Positions 1 to 10,300 of a stretch of DNA of 23,524 bases are shown here, in pieces. Position 1 is the stretch's first letter, and every line of letters begins with the position of its first letter. Location: the NCBI GenBank assembly GCA_027604665.1, contig JADGIZ010000136.1, forward strand, positions 1 through 23,524, written 5' to 3'. A program made the translations under genes and the position numbers. The notes under the pieces are model-generated. The model had not been told where the DNA came from and searched no databases. It was given only the letters and a program-made list of their open reading frames with translations. The DNA comes from Polyrhizophydium stewartii. Lineage: Eukaryota; Chytridiomycota; Chytridiomycetes; Rhizophydiales.

Positions 1-2382
1 CTGGCGCATCATGCGCGTCGGCTTCTACACCACGCTCGCCGTCGGCTCAGGCGCCCTCGCCTATGGTGCGTACCGCCGCCGGCTCGCGGCCATGAATGCC
101 GCGCAGGCGCGAGGTGCCGGCTGGCTCGCCGCCGTGCCCATTGCTGCCGCCGCTGCCGCCGTCCCCGCCTCGTCTCCTGCGGCGCCGCGGAGGCGGCCGC
201 ATTCGCCTGCCGCGCGGCCCGAGATCGGGTCAACGACTTTCACGAGGGCCGATCGGCCCCATCTGCGGAGCCCGGCCGCGCGCAGCCAGGCTGACGCTGC
301 GTCCGCCGCATTCGCCCCGACCCCCCCACCCCGCCGCCGACGCGGGCGCAGAGCTGTACACGGCCCGCCACCCGCCCGCGCAGTTTGCGTGGGACCCGAC
401 CAAAAAGACCATCGCCGTCCTTGGCTCCGGCTGGGCCGCCACCTCGTTCCTCTCGGGCCTCGACACCGAGAACTACAATGTGGTGCGTGTCCCGATCGCA
501 TCGCATCGTATCTGCGTCTGCATCGCATCGCATCGGGCCGCACCGCCTCGCCGCGCTGACTGCGACTCGGCCATCCCCTGCTCCAGGTGGTCGTCAGCCC
601 GCGCAACTACTTCCTGTTCACTCCGCTGCTGCCCAGGTGTGCCAGCGCGTGATCGACGCCGTCTTGCCACCCGCAGATTGAGCCGATATCTCGGCTCGCG
701 CAACCCGCTAACGCGACCCTGCTCGCCTAGCTGCACCGTCGGCACCATCGAGCTGCGCAGCATCATGCAGCCGATGCGGTATCTGACACGCTTCAAGAAG
801 CGCGAGGTTCTCTTTGTCGAGGGCGACTGCAAGGAGATCGACAACGAAAACCAGACGATCCACGTCGTCGGTAGGTCGGCGTTCAGAGCAGCGTCTTGCT
901 GCAACGCTTCACCTCAAGTGCTGATGCACCGCCCCCCAGACAACTCTGAGATTGTCGGCCAGGTTTCGGAACAAAAGATCCCATACGACTATCTCATCGT
1001 TGCCTGCGGAGCCGAAAACGCCACTTTTGGCATCCCCGGCGTCCATGAGCACGCATGCTTCCTCAAAGAAGCATGGTGTGTTCCTGTCACGGCCCGCCCT
1101 TTGCTCGCTTCGTAACACTCGCGCCAGACTGACTCACATCCTGCGGCTGCCACTGGTACAGGGACGCCAAGAAGATCCGCACGCGCCTGATGGACTGCCT
1201 TGAGACCGCCGCCTTCCCAGGCCAAACCGAGGACGAAATCCGCCGCATTTTGCACATGGTTGTTGTTGGCGGCGGCCCGACTGGAGTCGAGTATGCAGCC
1301 GAGCTCCACGACTTTCTCCACGAAGACTTGGTAAGCCGCGGCTGCATCGCCGGCTCAGTGTCGGTGCCAACTCGTCTTAACCACGTCCGCTGCCGGCTGC
1401 CGTTGCACTCGTGCAAGCATAGCTGGACTGGTATCCGGATCTCGCCGGAAAGATCAAAATTACACTTGTCGAGGCCATGCCCCATGTTCTGCCAATGTTC
1501 TCGAAGCAGCTGATCGATTACACCGAGAAGCACTTTGCGCACAACAAGGTCGATATCCTCAACAACACAGCAGTCAAGAAAGTCAACCAGCGCGACATTG
1601 TCGTCCAGGACGCCAACAAGGAGCTGCACACAATCCCATATGGTGCGACAAATGGTGCACCCAGGCCCTGACCCTGCTTGCCGCGTGCTCAAATCGTCTG
1701 CCCTGCGCACAGGCTTGCTTGTCTGGGCTACCGGAAACACGGCTCGCCCCGTCGTCCAGAACCTCATCAAGTCACTGCCTTCGACGCTGCAAAACCAGCG
1801 GTGCGCGACAGCCTCGTATTCTGTTTATCATCCGCTTTGTGAACGCTCTGCTGACGTAAACTCGGCATCTAGCCGCGGTCTGGTAGTTAACGACTACCTT
1901 TCGGTGCTCGGAGCCCAAGGCATCTTTGGGCTTGGCGACGCCACAGCCACAAAGTGAGTTCCATAGACTGCCTCCAAAGAAGCAAGCATGTGGGCCTTGC
2001 TGCCGCGGCTGACCCATGCCGTTGCTGCAACCGCAGATGGGCCCCCACCGCGCAGGTCGCAAGCCGCCAAGGCGCATATCTCGCGCGTGTCTTCAACACC
2101 ATTGGGCCCATGGACGATAAGTCGGCGGACGCGGCTGCCGTCAAGGCCGCCGTCGAGTGGGTCGGCCCCTTCAAATACGAGCATCTCGGCTCCCTGGCCT
2201 ATATTGGCGGCGATCGCGCCATCGCCGACCTCCCCATCGGCGTTCATATCGGCGGTGCCCTCACGTACTACTTTTGGCGGAGCGCGTACCTGAGCAACCT
2301 CTTCTCGATGCGCAATCGCGTCCTGGTTGCCTTTGACTGGACCAAAAAGACCGTCTTTGGCCGCGACATCTCGCGTGAGTAG
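1..2382 (+). CDS. NDE1: Alternative (type II) NADH:ubiquinone oxidoreductase, mitochondrial, 5' partial
   Basis: Single-chain flavoprotein that oxidises NADH and reduces ubiquinone at the mitochondrial inner membrane without pumping protons. Deduced exons are <1-65, 352-482, 587-636, 731-870, 940-1075, 1162-1330, 1423-1642, 1713-1800, 1873-1953 and 2037-2382; every junction keeps the frame and restores family sequence, giving about 474 residues in the window. A hydrophobic stretch (GFYTTLAVGSGALAY) precedes the first dinucleotide fold VLGSGWAATSF. SPRNYFLFTPLLPSC is the family signature, VVGGGPTGVE is the second, NADH-side fold, and GLGDATAT with APTAQVASRQGAYLAR is the FAD/quinone-side motif. 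The end, FGRDISRE, is the usual fungal C-terminus. The frame is open to the window edge, so the ATG at 11 is probably internal and the import presequence lies upstream. No EF-hand insertion was seen. Whether it faces the matrix (NDI1) or intermembrane space (NDE1) cannot be decided here, so the symbol is approximate. Confidence 0.93.
66..351 (+). other. Intron 1 of the NADH dehydrogenase gene (286 bp)
   Basis: The donor is GTGCGT after the codon fragment G at 65; the acceptor CGCAG ends at 351. Joining gives a Glu codon and the continuous protein ALAY-ELYTARHPP. This is the longest intron seen in the window. It is very C/G-rich and open in several frames on both strands, which produces long spurious reading frames but no recognisable protein. 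Confidence 0.75.
495..540 (+). repeat. Short GCATCG-type tandem repeat inside an intron
   Basis: Intron 2 of the NADH dehydrogenase gene (483-586) holds repeated GCATC/GCATCGCATCG units. Similar motifs occur in an HRD1 intron (about 6988-7025) and an SNF5 intron (about 22348-22395). It is a low-complexity repeat with no evident coding role. Confidence 0.6.
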
Positions 2383-2617
2383 CCATGCTCGTCCGTCACC
2401 AGCTCTCCGCTTGCATCTCCCTGCATCTGGCTGCAAACTCATTAAAAGACGGTTGTCGCCGATCCGTCTGTGGTGCGAACACCTTGGCGCCGGCATCGAG
2501 ACGCGCACCTCTCACCGTCGCAGCGAGCGCCGAGCAGGTCGTGAACCGCCTCGGCGCTTTGCCGCTCCACGGAACTTGCCCGCAAAAAGTCCCCGCGGCA
2601 GTCATTGTGCGGCTCTC
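2383..2617. other. Intergenic region between NADH dehydrogenase and ankyrin-like gene
   Basis: These 235 bp hold the 3' end of the NADH dehydrogenase transcript, including ATTAAA at 2441-2446, and the presumed promoter and leader of the ankyrin-like gene. The frame of the downstream gene is open across it without an ATG between 2327 and 2618. No clear TATA box or other element was seen. Confidence 0.6.
2441..2446 (+). terminator. Candidate polyadenylation signal ATTAAA
   Basis: ATTAAA lies 59 nt after the NADH dehydrogenase stop codon in otherwise GC-rich sequence, a plausible place for a cleavage/polyadenylation signal. It rests on sequence and spacing only. Confidence 0.4.
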
Positions 2618-4438
2618 ATGGATCCCTCGCCGACAGCAGCAGCAGGCTCGAGGGCGGCTGCCTGCAGGCAGTCTCCCACACACAGCTCGCCACACGGAAT
2701 CGCAGCCGCACCTGATACCCTCGCCGCCCGCCGCGGGCATGGCGGCCAGCGCATGCCCAGCCTCGTTCCCCTCATCATCACGCCTCCGGGTGTACCAGCC
2801 GGGCCTCACGAGGAGCAGTCCCCGCACGATGATCGGCAAGTCGGCCTGGAGGTCCCGGTTATGTCCCGCGCGAAACTGCTGCTCTCGCCAGAGCACACGC
2901 CGCTCCAGCGCCGCAGGAAGTCGTTGCTCGCCACGCCGTCGCTGCCCTGCATCAGCGAGGATATTCAGATTGTCATCGAGTCAGACAAACATCAGCAACA
3001 ACCTCTGCCGCCCACCGTCCACGCCGCCGCTGGTCTGAGCTTCGGTTCAGACGCTGATGCGACTCTCACTCACGCGAGCAGCTCGCCAAGGCGCACAATC
3101 TTCCTCGCGCCGCCGCCTCTGCGTCGCTCGAGGATGCTGCCATCGCCGCCGGTGTCGTCGCACCGAGTTACTTTGGCTACTGCCACTCAGTGGAGAGACT
3201 CGACACTAATTGACCTTGTTTGGTCCCTGCCATGGCTTGTGCGCCGCCTCGTCTACTCCCACGCTGGAATATTGACGCAGTATTTGCATGGTCTTCTCGC
3301 ACAGCCCGTCGACCGGCTCACATACTCGGCCATCGTCGCCGATATGATTCGCCTTGACCGCGTCGACCTCGTCAGAGACTTGCCAAGCAGGCTTGAGCTT
3401 TCGTTTGAGCTGCTGTTTGTGAAATCGCCCGCCATGCTCCGCGCCATCGAGAGATTTCCGGCGCTCGAAGGAGCGCCTCTTCACACCGGCTTAGACCTTG
3501 CACGCTCGCCTCCTGTCGAGGCTCTCCATGCGTTTGTGCAGGTCTTTGCCTGGGAACTCAACCAGCACGTCGTGCCCATTCTCAAGGACTTGCTCGTCTG
3601 GGTGATCGGCCAACTTGGCGTGCCAGCGAGTGCAGAGATCGCCTGTCGGCTGCTTGAGTGTGCTTCAGGGCTGGGCTCCATGCCGCACATCAAGACACTC
3701 ATATCTGTCGCCGACTGCGTCACACCAAGCGCTCTCGATTTCGCCGCGCGCAACGGCCATCTGGACGTTATCAAGTTTCTCTGCGACACAGGACTGCCCG
3801 TGTGTCCTTCTATAGACGGCGCGCTGATTGGCGGCTGCCTCGAAGCAGCACGCTTCTTGCGCTCTCGGTTCCCAGTGCTGATGCCTTCCCAGGACGCTGT
3901 TGACGACATGCTCTTCTATACCCAATCGGAGACAATCTGGTGGCTCTTGAACGACCGACGGGCATGGCAGCATCCATGTCTTGCGGCAATCAAGGACACA
4001 AGCGCAAGCCACGGTCGCATTGATGTGCTCGAGTTTGCTGTTTTGCACAACATTGGCGATCCGCTTACGGAAGATGCGGCCGACGGCGCTGCGGCGAATG
4101 GACACCTTGTATCGCTGCTCTGGCTGAGTCGGAACCATCCGAATTTGATTACTTTATCGGCGGCGATTTCGGCGGCCGACAATGGTCGTCTGGAGGTGTT
4201 TTCCTGGCTTTGGCGCACAATCCCTGGTATCGCAGCACAAATCACCGTCCAGGACATGGCCACGTGTGCGCGTCATGGGCACTTTTGGGTCATTGAGCTC
4301 TTCGCCACTCAAACTCATCACCAGTTGGATCTGCTTCTTGCTGAAGCGCTGAGCGCCGGGCATCTAGAGATTGCAAGAAGGATCGTCAGCATGGGACGAG
4401 CGACCCCTCGTCCAGAAATGATCTTCCCGCCGCTTTGA
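2618..4438 (+). CDS. Ankyrin-repeat-like protein, intronless
   Basis: A single uninterrupted frame of 606 residues from the ATG at 2618 (context CTCATGG). An upstream in-frame ATG at 2327 lies inside the coding sequence of the previous gene and is rejected as the start. The first 190 or so residues are low-complexity, rich in Ser, Pro, Ala and Arg. From about residue 195 a helical region begins (DSTLIDLVWSLPWLVRRLVY). The C-terminal half has degenerate ankyrin-type repeats: ALDFAARNGHLDVIKFLCDTG, then ASHGRIDVLEFAV, DGAAANGHLVSLLWL, SAADNGRLEVFSWLW, CARHGHFWVIELF and ALSAGHLEIARRIV. Such repeats normally form protein-binding solenoids; the partner is unknown. The style (A..GHL..I.WL) resembles large ankyrin families of chytrids, amoebae and giant viruses. 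It is the only gene here without introns, which fits an expanded, retrocopied or acquired family, but this is inference. Confidence 0.8.
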   Translation: MDPSPTAAAGSRAAACRQSPTHSSPHGIAAAPDTLAARRGHGGQRMPSLVPLIITPPGVPAGPHEEQSPHDDRQVGLEVPVMSRAKLLLSPEHTPLQRRRKSLLATPSLPCISEDIQIVIESDKHQQQPLPPTVHAAAGLSFGSDADATLTHASSSPRRTIFLAPPPLRRSRMLPSPPVSSHRVTLATATQWRDSTLIDLVWSLPWLVRRLVYSHAGILTQYLHGLLAQPVDRLTYSAIVADMIRLDRVDLVRDLPSRLELSFELLFVKSPAMLRAIERFPALEGAPLHTGLDLARSPPVEALHAFVQVFAWELNQHVVPILKDLLVWVIGQLGVPASAEIACRLLECASGLGSMPHIKTLISVADCVTPSALDFAARNGHLDVIKFLCDTGLPVCPSIDGALIGGCLEAARFLRSRFPVLMPSQDAVDDMLFYTQSETIWWLLNDRRAWQHPCLAAIKDTSASHGRIDVLEFAVLHNIGDPLTEDAADGAAANGHLVSLLWLSRNHPNLITLSAAISAADNGRLEVFSWLWRTIPGIAAQITVQDMATCARHGHFWVIELFATQTHHQLDLLLAEALSAGHLEIARRIVSMGRATPRPEMIFPPL

Positions 4439-4812
4439 GAAGGTCACACTGAATATGCGATCTAGCTTTCGAATGCGACGGGAATGCTTATGGCTGATGC
4501 GAACCCGACGTAGCTGTTGCAGCTGAAGCGGCATTCTGAGGCACTGAATATATCATCGTGCTTGGGCCTGATATGTTGAAATAAAGTTTGGATACGTCCA
4601 CGCTTTATTACGCATACCCTTGGGGCCTCGCGATGTGAGAGCACAGGTGGTTACTGACCAGCAGCGTTGCGGTGGTACGCCCAAAGGGAAGAGGAGTGCG
4701 ACCACATGGTGCGCTGCAGAAAGTGCACGACCCGATGACTTGCTCGAGATGTGATGCGGCTTTGGAATCAGAATGAAAGTTTGACTCGTCCTCGCGAGCA
4801 CACCGACCGACG
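4439..4812. other. Intergenic region between ankyrin-like gene and HRD1
   Basis: These 374 bp are the longest same-strand gap in the window. The first part carries a perfect AATAAA at 4580-4585 and an AT-richer stretch, and probably forms the 3' UTR of the ankyrin-like gene. The remainder should hold the HRD1 promoter. Open frames on the minus strand here show no protein-like composition and were not annotated. Confidence 0.6.
4580..4585 (+). terminator. Candidate polyadenylation signal AATAAA
   Basis: A perfect AATAAA 142 nt after the stop codon of the ankyrin-like gene, within a locally AT-richer segment. Confidence 0.5.
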
Positions 4813-7255
4813 ATGGTGCTGCTAGGCCTCCGCCGGCTGACGTTGTTTGGCCTCGCGAGTACGGCGCTCTCGGCGCTTGTTCTGCTCAACGCCTTCGTAC
4901 AGCGTCAGGGGCAGTTCTTCGGCACCTGCATCCACCTGACCCAGAGCGGCGGCAGCCTGCTGGTGAGCGGCCGCCCCGTCCAGGGCCTCCGAGCCGCGGT
5001 CGCTGCTGCTGTTGATGCGGCCGCTGCCGCCGGCGGGCCTCGGCTGTGTGCGCACGCCTCCGCCTGCCCACCGGCCAGCGCGCCCGCACGCCGGCCCCAT
5101 GGCCCGGCCGGCTGCCACCCCCTGACAGCTCGCGCCGCAGGTGCTGTGTTCCATGCTGCTCTATGCCGCCGTGATCTCGGGCCGCACGCTTCAGCGGCTG
5201 CTCTTTGGCGAGCTGCGGGTCATCGAGATCGAGGTGAGACGGCGCTGCGCGGCAGCCTTGAAGAGCCAACCCGCTGGCCGGCTGACCAGGGTGCAAGCAC
5301 ATTTACGAGCGCTCCTGGTTTTCGATCATGGACGTTTGTCTGGCCATGACCATATTCCGCAACGAATTCGACCTGCGCTTCGTGGGGCTGTTCATCTTCC
5401 TTCTCTTTGTCAAGATATTCCACTGGATCTGCGCCGACAGGGTTGATTATGTGAGCGTCGGTGGGGAGCCGGGTCCGACACCTGCGGCGACTGATGCTTC
5501 TTGTGGCTTGCAGATGGACCAGGCGCCAAACGTCAACGCCGCCTTCCACCTCCGCATCCTCGCCACCATCACAGGCCTCGTTGCGATTGACCTGGCGTTC
5601 CTGGCATACTCTGTCAACACCATTGTCCGCTTCGGCGCATCCATGATCGTCGTCTTTGCCTTTGAGTATACGATCCTGCTCGTGCTTGTGGTGTCGGTGC
5701 TTGCAAAGTACATTCTGCACACGATCGATCTGCGCAGCGAAGCCCACTGGGACGACAAGTCCATGTACTTCTTCTATGTCGAGCTTTTCAGCGGTAGGCG
5801 CCGCACTGCCCGAACCCGCAGACCCCCGGGCACCGATGGCTCACGCAGCTCAGACTTTTTCAAGCTCGTCAGTTATGTGGTCTTCTTCGGAGTCGTGATC
5901 CACTTTTATGGCATCCCTCTGCACATTGTGCGCGACCTGTACATGACGCTGCGCAGCTTCGTGCAGCGCTGTCGCGACCTTGTGCAGTACCACCGCGCGA
6001 CGGCCAACATGCAGCAGCGCTATCCCAACGCATCGGAGCAGGAGCTTGCCGCCACGGACAGGGTCTGCATCGTGTGCCGCGAGGAGATGGTGGCTGCAGC
6101 GCCCGCCGATCCGGCTGCCCAGCAAAACGCACAGGGAAACCCGCCAGCGCGCGCGGTCGCCACGCACGACCCGCTTGCCCCAAAGAAGCTGCCGTGCGGA
6201 CACATCTTCCACTTCCGGTGCCTGCGCGGCTGGCTGGAGCGCCAGCAAGCTTGCCCGACTTGGTGAGCGCTCGTGTCTCACCTGCCGATCACTGGCAAGT
6301 CGCCGCTGACACCAGCGGCGGGACATGCTGCGGGCGACAAAGTCGCCGCTCCGTGCTGGATGTGCCCCGTGAGTCGCTGCGGCTGCGATGCGCATGTCCG
6401 TCCCAACGCCAGATCTGACCCATGGAGCAGCAGCAGCAGGCGCTCCGGCGGCAGCACAACGACCAGGCCCTGCCGCCGCCGCAGCAGCCAATCCGCCTCC
6501 TGTCCCCATGAACGCAGCGAACCCGCCACCTGCCGGCATCGGCGCGGTGCTCCAGCGCATGCTGCCCCAGTTTGGTGCGGCCCCCGCCGCTGCACCTCCT
6601 GCCGCCCAGCAACAGCCGCCGCCGCCGCCGCAGCAGCAGCAGCAGCAGCCGCAGCCGCAGCAACAGCAGCCAAACCCAGATGAGCACCGACACGCACACA
6701 TGGCGGCCCATCAGCAGGCGCTCCGGCAGGCGCTCGAGCAGGCACAGCTTGCCATCCAGCATGCCGAGCGGGCGAACCAGCATGTGCTGCAAGCGCCGCT
6801 GCATCCGCCGTTCGAGAACCCGCACCTCCATGCACCGCCCTTTGTGCCTGCCAGCCACGCGGCGGCCATGCAATCTGGCGCACCGCCGGTCACAACGCTC
6901 CCGCCTGTTCAGCAGCCCATCATCCTGACGCCTCTGTCGCATATGCCCCCAGGGGCCGTGATCTCATCTTATGGCAAGTAGGCCCTTGAGGACGCGAAGC
7001 GATGCGAAGCGATGCGATGCATCTTGCCGCGTGCTGACAGCCTGCCCTCCCACAGCCCAGCAGCCGCTCGTGCTCGACCACTTGAGCGACGAGCAGCTCC
7101 GCCGCATGGAGGGTCTGGCGCGGCCCGCGATCGAGCAGCGTCTCCGCGCGCTGCACGAGATTCAGTCGCAGCTGACGGGCATCACCACGCAGCTGACGCA
7201 GCTGCTGCAGCTGATGCCCGAGCAGCCTGCCGACGAGACTCGCGGCCGACCATGA
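4813..7255 (+). CDS. HRD1: ERAD-associated E3 ubiquitin ligase HRD1/synoviolin
   Basis: Multispanning ER-membrane RING ligase that ubiquitinates misfolded proteins during ER-associated degradation. Deduced exons are 4813-4962, 5141-5233, 5298-5450, 5514-5793, 5854-6262, 6343-6368, 6413-6973 and 7056-7255, giving 623 residues. The N-terminal half is a series of membrane helices with family sequence (LLFGELRVIEIEHIYERSW, FKLVSYVVFFGVVIHFYGIP). A RING-H2 domain follows: C297-x2-C300, C340-G-H342, H345, C348 and C359-P-T-C362. The last pair is split between exon 5 (CPT plus TG) and a 26-nt microexon that supplies T and RRSVLDVP. The tail is rich in Pro, Ala and Gln, with a Q/P run near 6601-6675, and ends in an amphipathic Leu/Gln segment (HEIQSQLTGITTQLTQLLQL). 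The last intron is best explained as GC-AG. The start ATG gives the expected family N-terminus. The N-terminal identity is very secure; microexon boundaries are inferred. Confidence 0.93.
6343..6368 (+). other. HRD1: 26-nt microexon completing the HRD1 RING finger
   Basis: Exon 5 ends with the two bases TG after CPT. The acceptor at 6341-6342 adds T, giving Cys362, followed by RRSVLDVP and then the donor GTGAGT at 6369. This restores the invariant CPTCR...VL ending of HRD1 RING domains. The following intron is only 44 bp (6369-6412). Confidence 0.7.
6601..6675 (+). repeat. HRD1: Pro/Gln-rich coding repeat in HRD1
   Basis: CCG and CAG triplet runs encode alternating proline and glutamine stretches in the cytosolic tail of HRD1. 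The tract is interrupted and shorter than the glutamine tracts of the SNF5 gene. Confidence 0.7.
6974..7055 (+). other. HRD1: GC-AG intron in HRD1
   Basis: Using the GT one codon later (AA|GTAGGC) breaks the reading frame. Taking G|GCAAGT at 6974 as donor and CCACAG at 7055 as acceptor joins SSY to AQQPLVLDHLSDEQL in frame. GCAAGT matches the usual GC-donor consensus. A weak GT donor at 6958 with an acceptor at 7060 is a less likely alternative. Confidence 0.6.
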
Positions 7256-7301
7256 TCCAGATCCGATCCGCGTTCTCTGATCCATACGCGATGTTGCGCG
7301 C

Positions 7302-7307
7302 AATAAA
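7302..7307 (+). terminator. Candidate polyadenylation signal AATAAA for HRD1
   Basis: A perfect AATAAA 47 nt downstream of the HRD1 stop codon and 70 nt upstream of the next start codon, leaving very little room for a separate promoter. Confidence 0.5.
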
Positions 7308-7376
7308 GCCGACGACTGGATTTTGACTTGTGTCTGAATCTGGCGCGCCGAAGAGCGCATCCACCGGAGCGCCAGA

Positions 7377-10300
7377 ATGGACATTTCGATCCGCGGCTTT
7401 CTCGAGAACCACATCCTCTTCAAGGACTATGCGAGCAACACGGACTTCATCGACACCCTCGCCAACCTGATGAAGACACGCGTCTTCAGTGACGGCGCCT
7501 TCGTCATCCGCAAGGGCGAGGTCGGCCGCGCAATGTTCTTTGTTTTGCGTGGCGAGGTCGAGGTGGTGTCTGAGGATGGTGAGACGCGCCAGTCGCCGCA
7601 TCGCTGTGGTGCTGCGCGCAGCGGGCGAGGCGCAAGCACCAAGCGCATTTGCAGCACGGCCGGGGCACCGGCATCAGCAACGGTCGCCCTGCGCTACTCT
7701 TGCGCCAGCGATGTTCGGCAAGCTAACCGCAGCGCTGCTCCGTTTTCTGTCTTGGGCATCGGCGGATTGCCTTGACGCCGCCACGCTCGTCCCGTCAGGC
7801 GAGACCATCATCAATATCCTGCGCGAGCAGTCCTTCTTTGGCGAGATCGGCCTTCTCTTCTCCGTGCCAAGGCATGTCCCTGGCGGCGGCTGTTCAGACT
7901 CGCTGGCGCCGATGTGGCCTCCCGCGTGACGCTTGGGAGCCGGGGCTGCGGCGCACGTACCATGGCTGACATGGAATGGCCGCAGAACGGTGTCGTGTCG
8001 CGCAAGAGGCAGAAGCATTCTCCTCACGCTGACCAAGGAAAGCCTCTCGAAAGCCGTCGCGCCATACCCGCGCATAGCGTTGTCGATTGCGCAAATTGCA
8101 GAAGAGCGGTTCTCGTCCCACATCAAGCAGACGGACTCTGCCATGAATGTCGAGTTTGGCGAGGAGCTCAAAGTCGGCATCACGCAAAACGACCTTAAAT
8201 CGGTGCGTGCCTGCTTCGGTGTGCGATTCGCAAGCTCCCAACTGCGCCGTCTGACTGCCCGACAGATCCCCCTCTTCCGCGACTGCGAGGTTGGGTTTCT
8301 GCACAACCTCGCCATGTCACTCAAGCCCGTGCAGTACACAAACGCCAATCTCATCATCAGCAAGGGTGAAATCGCAAGCGAGATGTTCTTTGTCGTTCGC
8401 GGCATCGCCGAGGTCTTCAACGAAACAACCGGACAGGTCTTTGCGCAGTTCCATCCGGGAAGTTTCTTTGGCGAGGTCGGTCTTTTTTTCCGTATCAAGC
8501 GTTCTGCTTCTGTACGCTGCAACACGCCAGAGGTCACAGTCTTCAAGCTCATGCGGACGGACCTCGATTCGGTCCTGATGAATTATCCAGAAGTCCGCCA
8601 GAAGATCGAAGCAGAGGCCGCGCAGCGGTTCAAGTTTATCGAGTCGCGCGAAAAAGCAAACCTTGATAAGGAGCACCATGAAATCACTGACATCGAAGTC
8701 ATTCGCGAGCAGCTCAAAACGGTCGGGCGCATATGATTGCAATTTCAAGCCGCTCGCATGAAGCTAACAGGCACAACCGCACGGCAAAAACAGATCCCTA
8801 TATTCAAGGATACGTCTATTGGCTTCTTGCACCAGCTGGCTCTCGCAGCCAAGCTGCATGTGTACCACGAGGGCAAGATCATCATCCGGAAGGGGGAGAT
8901 CGGGAGTATGATGTACTTTGTCATTGACGGTGCTGTTCAGGTCGTTTCCGAGGACTTTCGCACAGTTTATGCGGAGATGGCGACAAACTCGTTCTTTGGT
9001 GAAGTCTCGCTCTTTTTTGACGTCAACCGTACGGCCACGGTTCGCGCCAACTGCAAAACAACGCTTCTGCAGCTTTCCAAGGAATCGCTTCACGAGGTTC
9101 TGATGCAGTATCCAGCCATCAAAGGGCCGATGCACATCAAAGCAGAGCAAAACTACGAGCTCTACCGCGCGCGCCAAAAGACGCTGCAGTTGGTGAGCAC
9201 CTCTGCAGCGCACCGCGAGCAGTTTGACATTGAAACAACCACAAGTCGACTTAAGAGCGTGAGTCGAAGCGTCCTGGCGCCAACTTGGCGGAAAGAATGT
9301 GCTGATGGGCGGGTGGCGCCGTCAATGGACAGGTTCCCGTGTTCAACGGGTGTGAAGAGGGCTTCCTTCGTGTGCTTGCCCTGAGCACCTCGATCCGGTC
9401 GCTCCGCCAGGGCGACTTTATCGTGCGCGTCGGAGAGGATTCGTGCGAAATGTACTTTGTCGTCCAAGGCCAGGTCGAGATTGTGTCTGACGACGGAAAG
9501 AATGTGTTTGATGAGGTTTTGTCAGGCGGCTTCTTTGGCGAGGTTGGCGTCATCCGTGGCATCAAACGCACCGCGTCAGTCCGCGTCAAGTCGACCGTTT
9601 GTGATCTGATTGTGCTCTCGAGCGATGCCATGCGCAAAGCACTCAATGAGTATCCAGACAGCTTCCAGTCGGTCATGTTGGAGGCACAAAAGCGCTTCCA
9701 GCTCGTCGAGAACCGCACACTACGAGTTGAGCACGCTCTCGCCAATGTGCTTACAGACTCTCCGCACAGCGGCTCGGCAAATTCGCATATTCAGCATACG
9801 GCGATTGAGGCGGAAAATGCGCAGGAGGTCAAGCGCTCGGCCGAGAAAGAGCGCAGCCGCCCGTTTGGCCAGCTGTTTTCGAGACACTCGCGCAAGAAGC
9901 CGGCTGAGCTCGAGCCCAGCCAGCTTAAGCAGGTCATGACAACCAGCCAGGATTCGATCAGCGACCCTGTATCGCACCGCGGCATGCATTTTCATACGCC
10001 GGCCCAGCCCACAGCCCCCGCTTCCTCATCTGGGCAACAGACTTTGTCGGCGGCACCAGCGACGCAACAGCGAGAGTCGCTGCATTCAGTACGGCCACTG
10101 GGCCGCGAGGCAGCACCGGCATCCAAAGACTCTGATTCAAAGGTAAGTCTTGCACACAGAGGCCGCGGCGCTGCTCCAAACTGACCAAAAGTAGGCCCAC
10201 CGCACGCTCGGAAGGCTACTAAGCACCCTCAAGAGCTCCTTGCACCACGACCATGGCCGCTCGCGATCGCCATCGCTCACATCGTCGCACAGCTCGACAA

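Noticed and set aside
2327..2617. Upstream start at 2327 for the ankyrin-like gene
   Set aside because: It lies inside the last exon of the NADH dehydrogenase gene, and the extension has no protein-like features.
4462..4889. Minus-strand frames of 60-93 residues in the 4439-4812 gap
   Set aside because: Short, overlapping in several frames, without motifs or splice context, and no larger than expected in GC-rich DNA.
5850..6701. Long minus-strand frames opposite HRD1
   Set aside because: Low-complexity Gly/Cys/Arg-rich translations opposite a firmly identified coding region, with no family resemblance.
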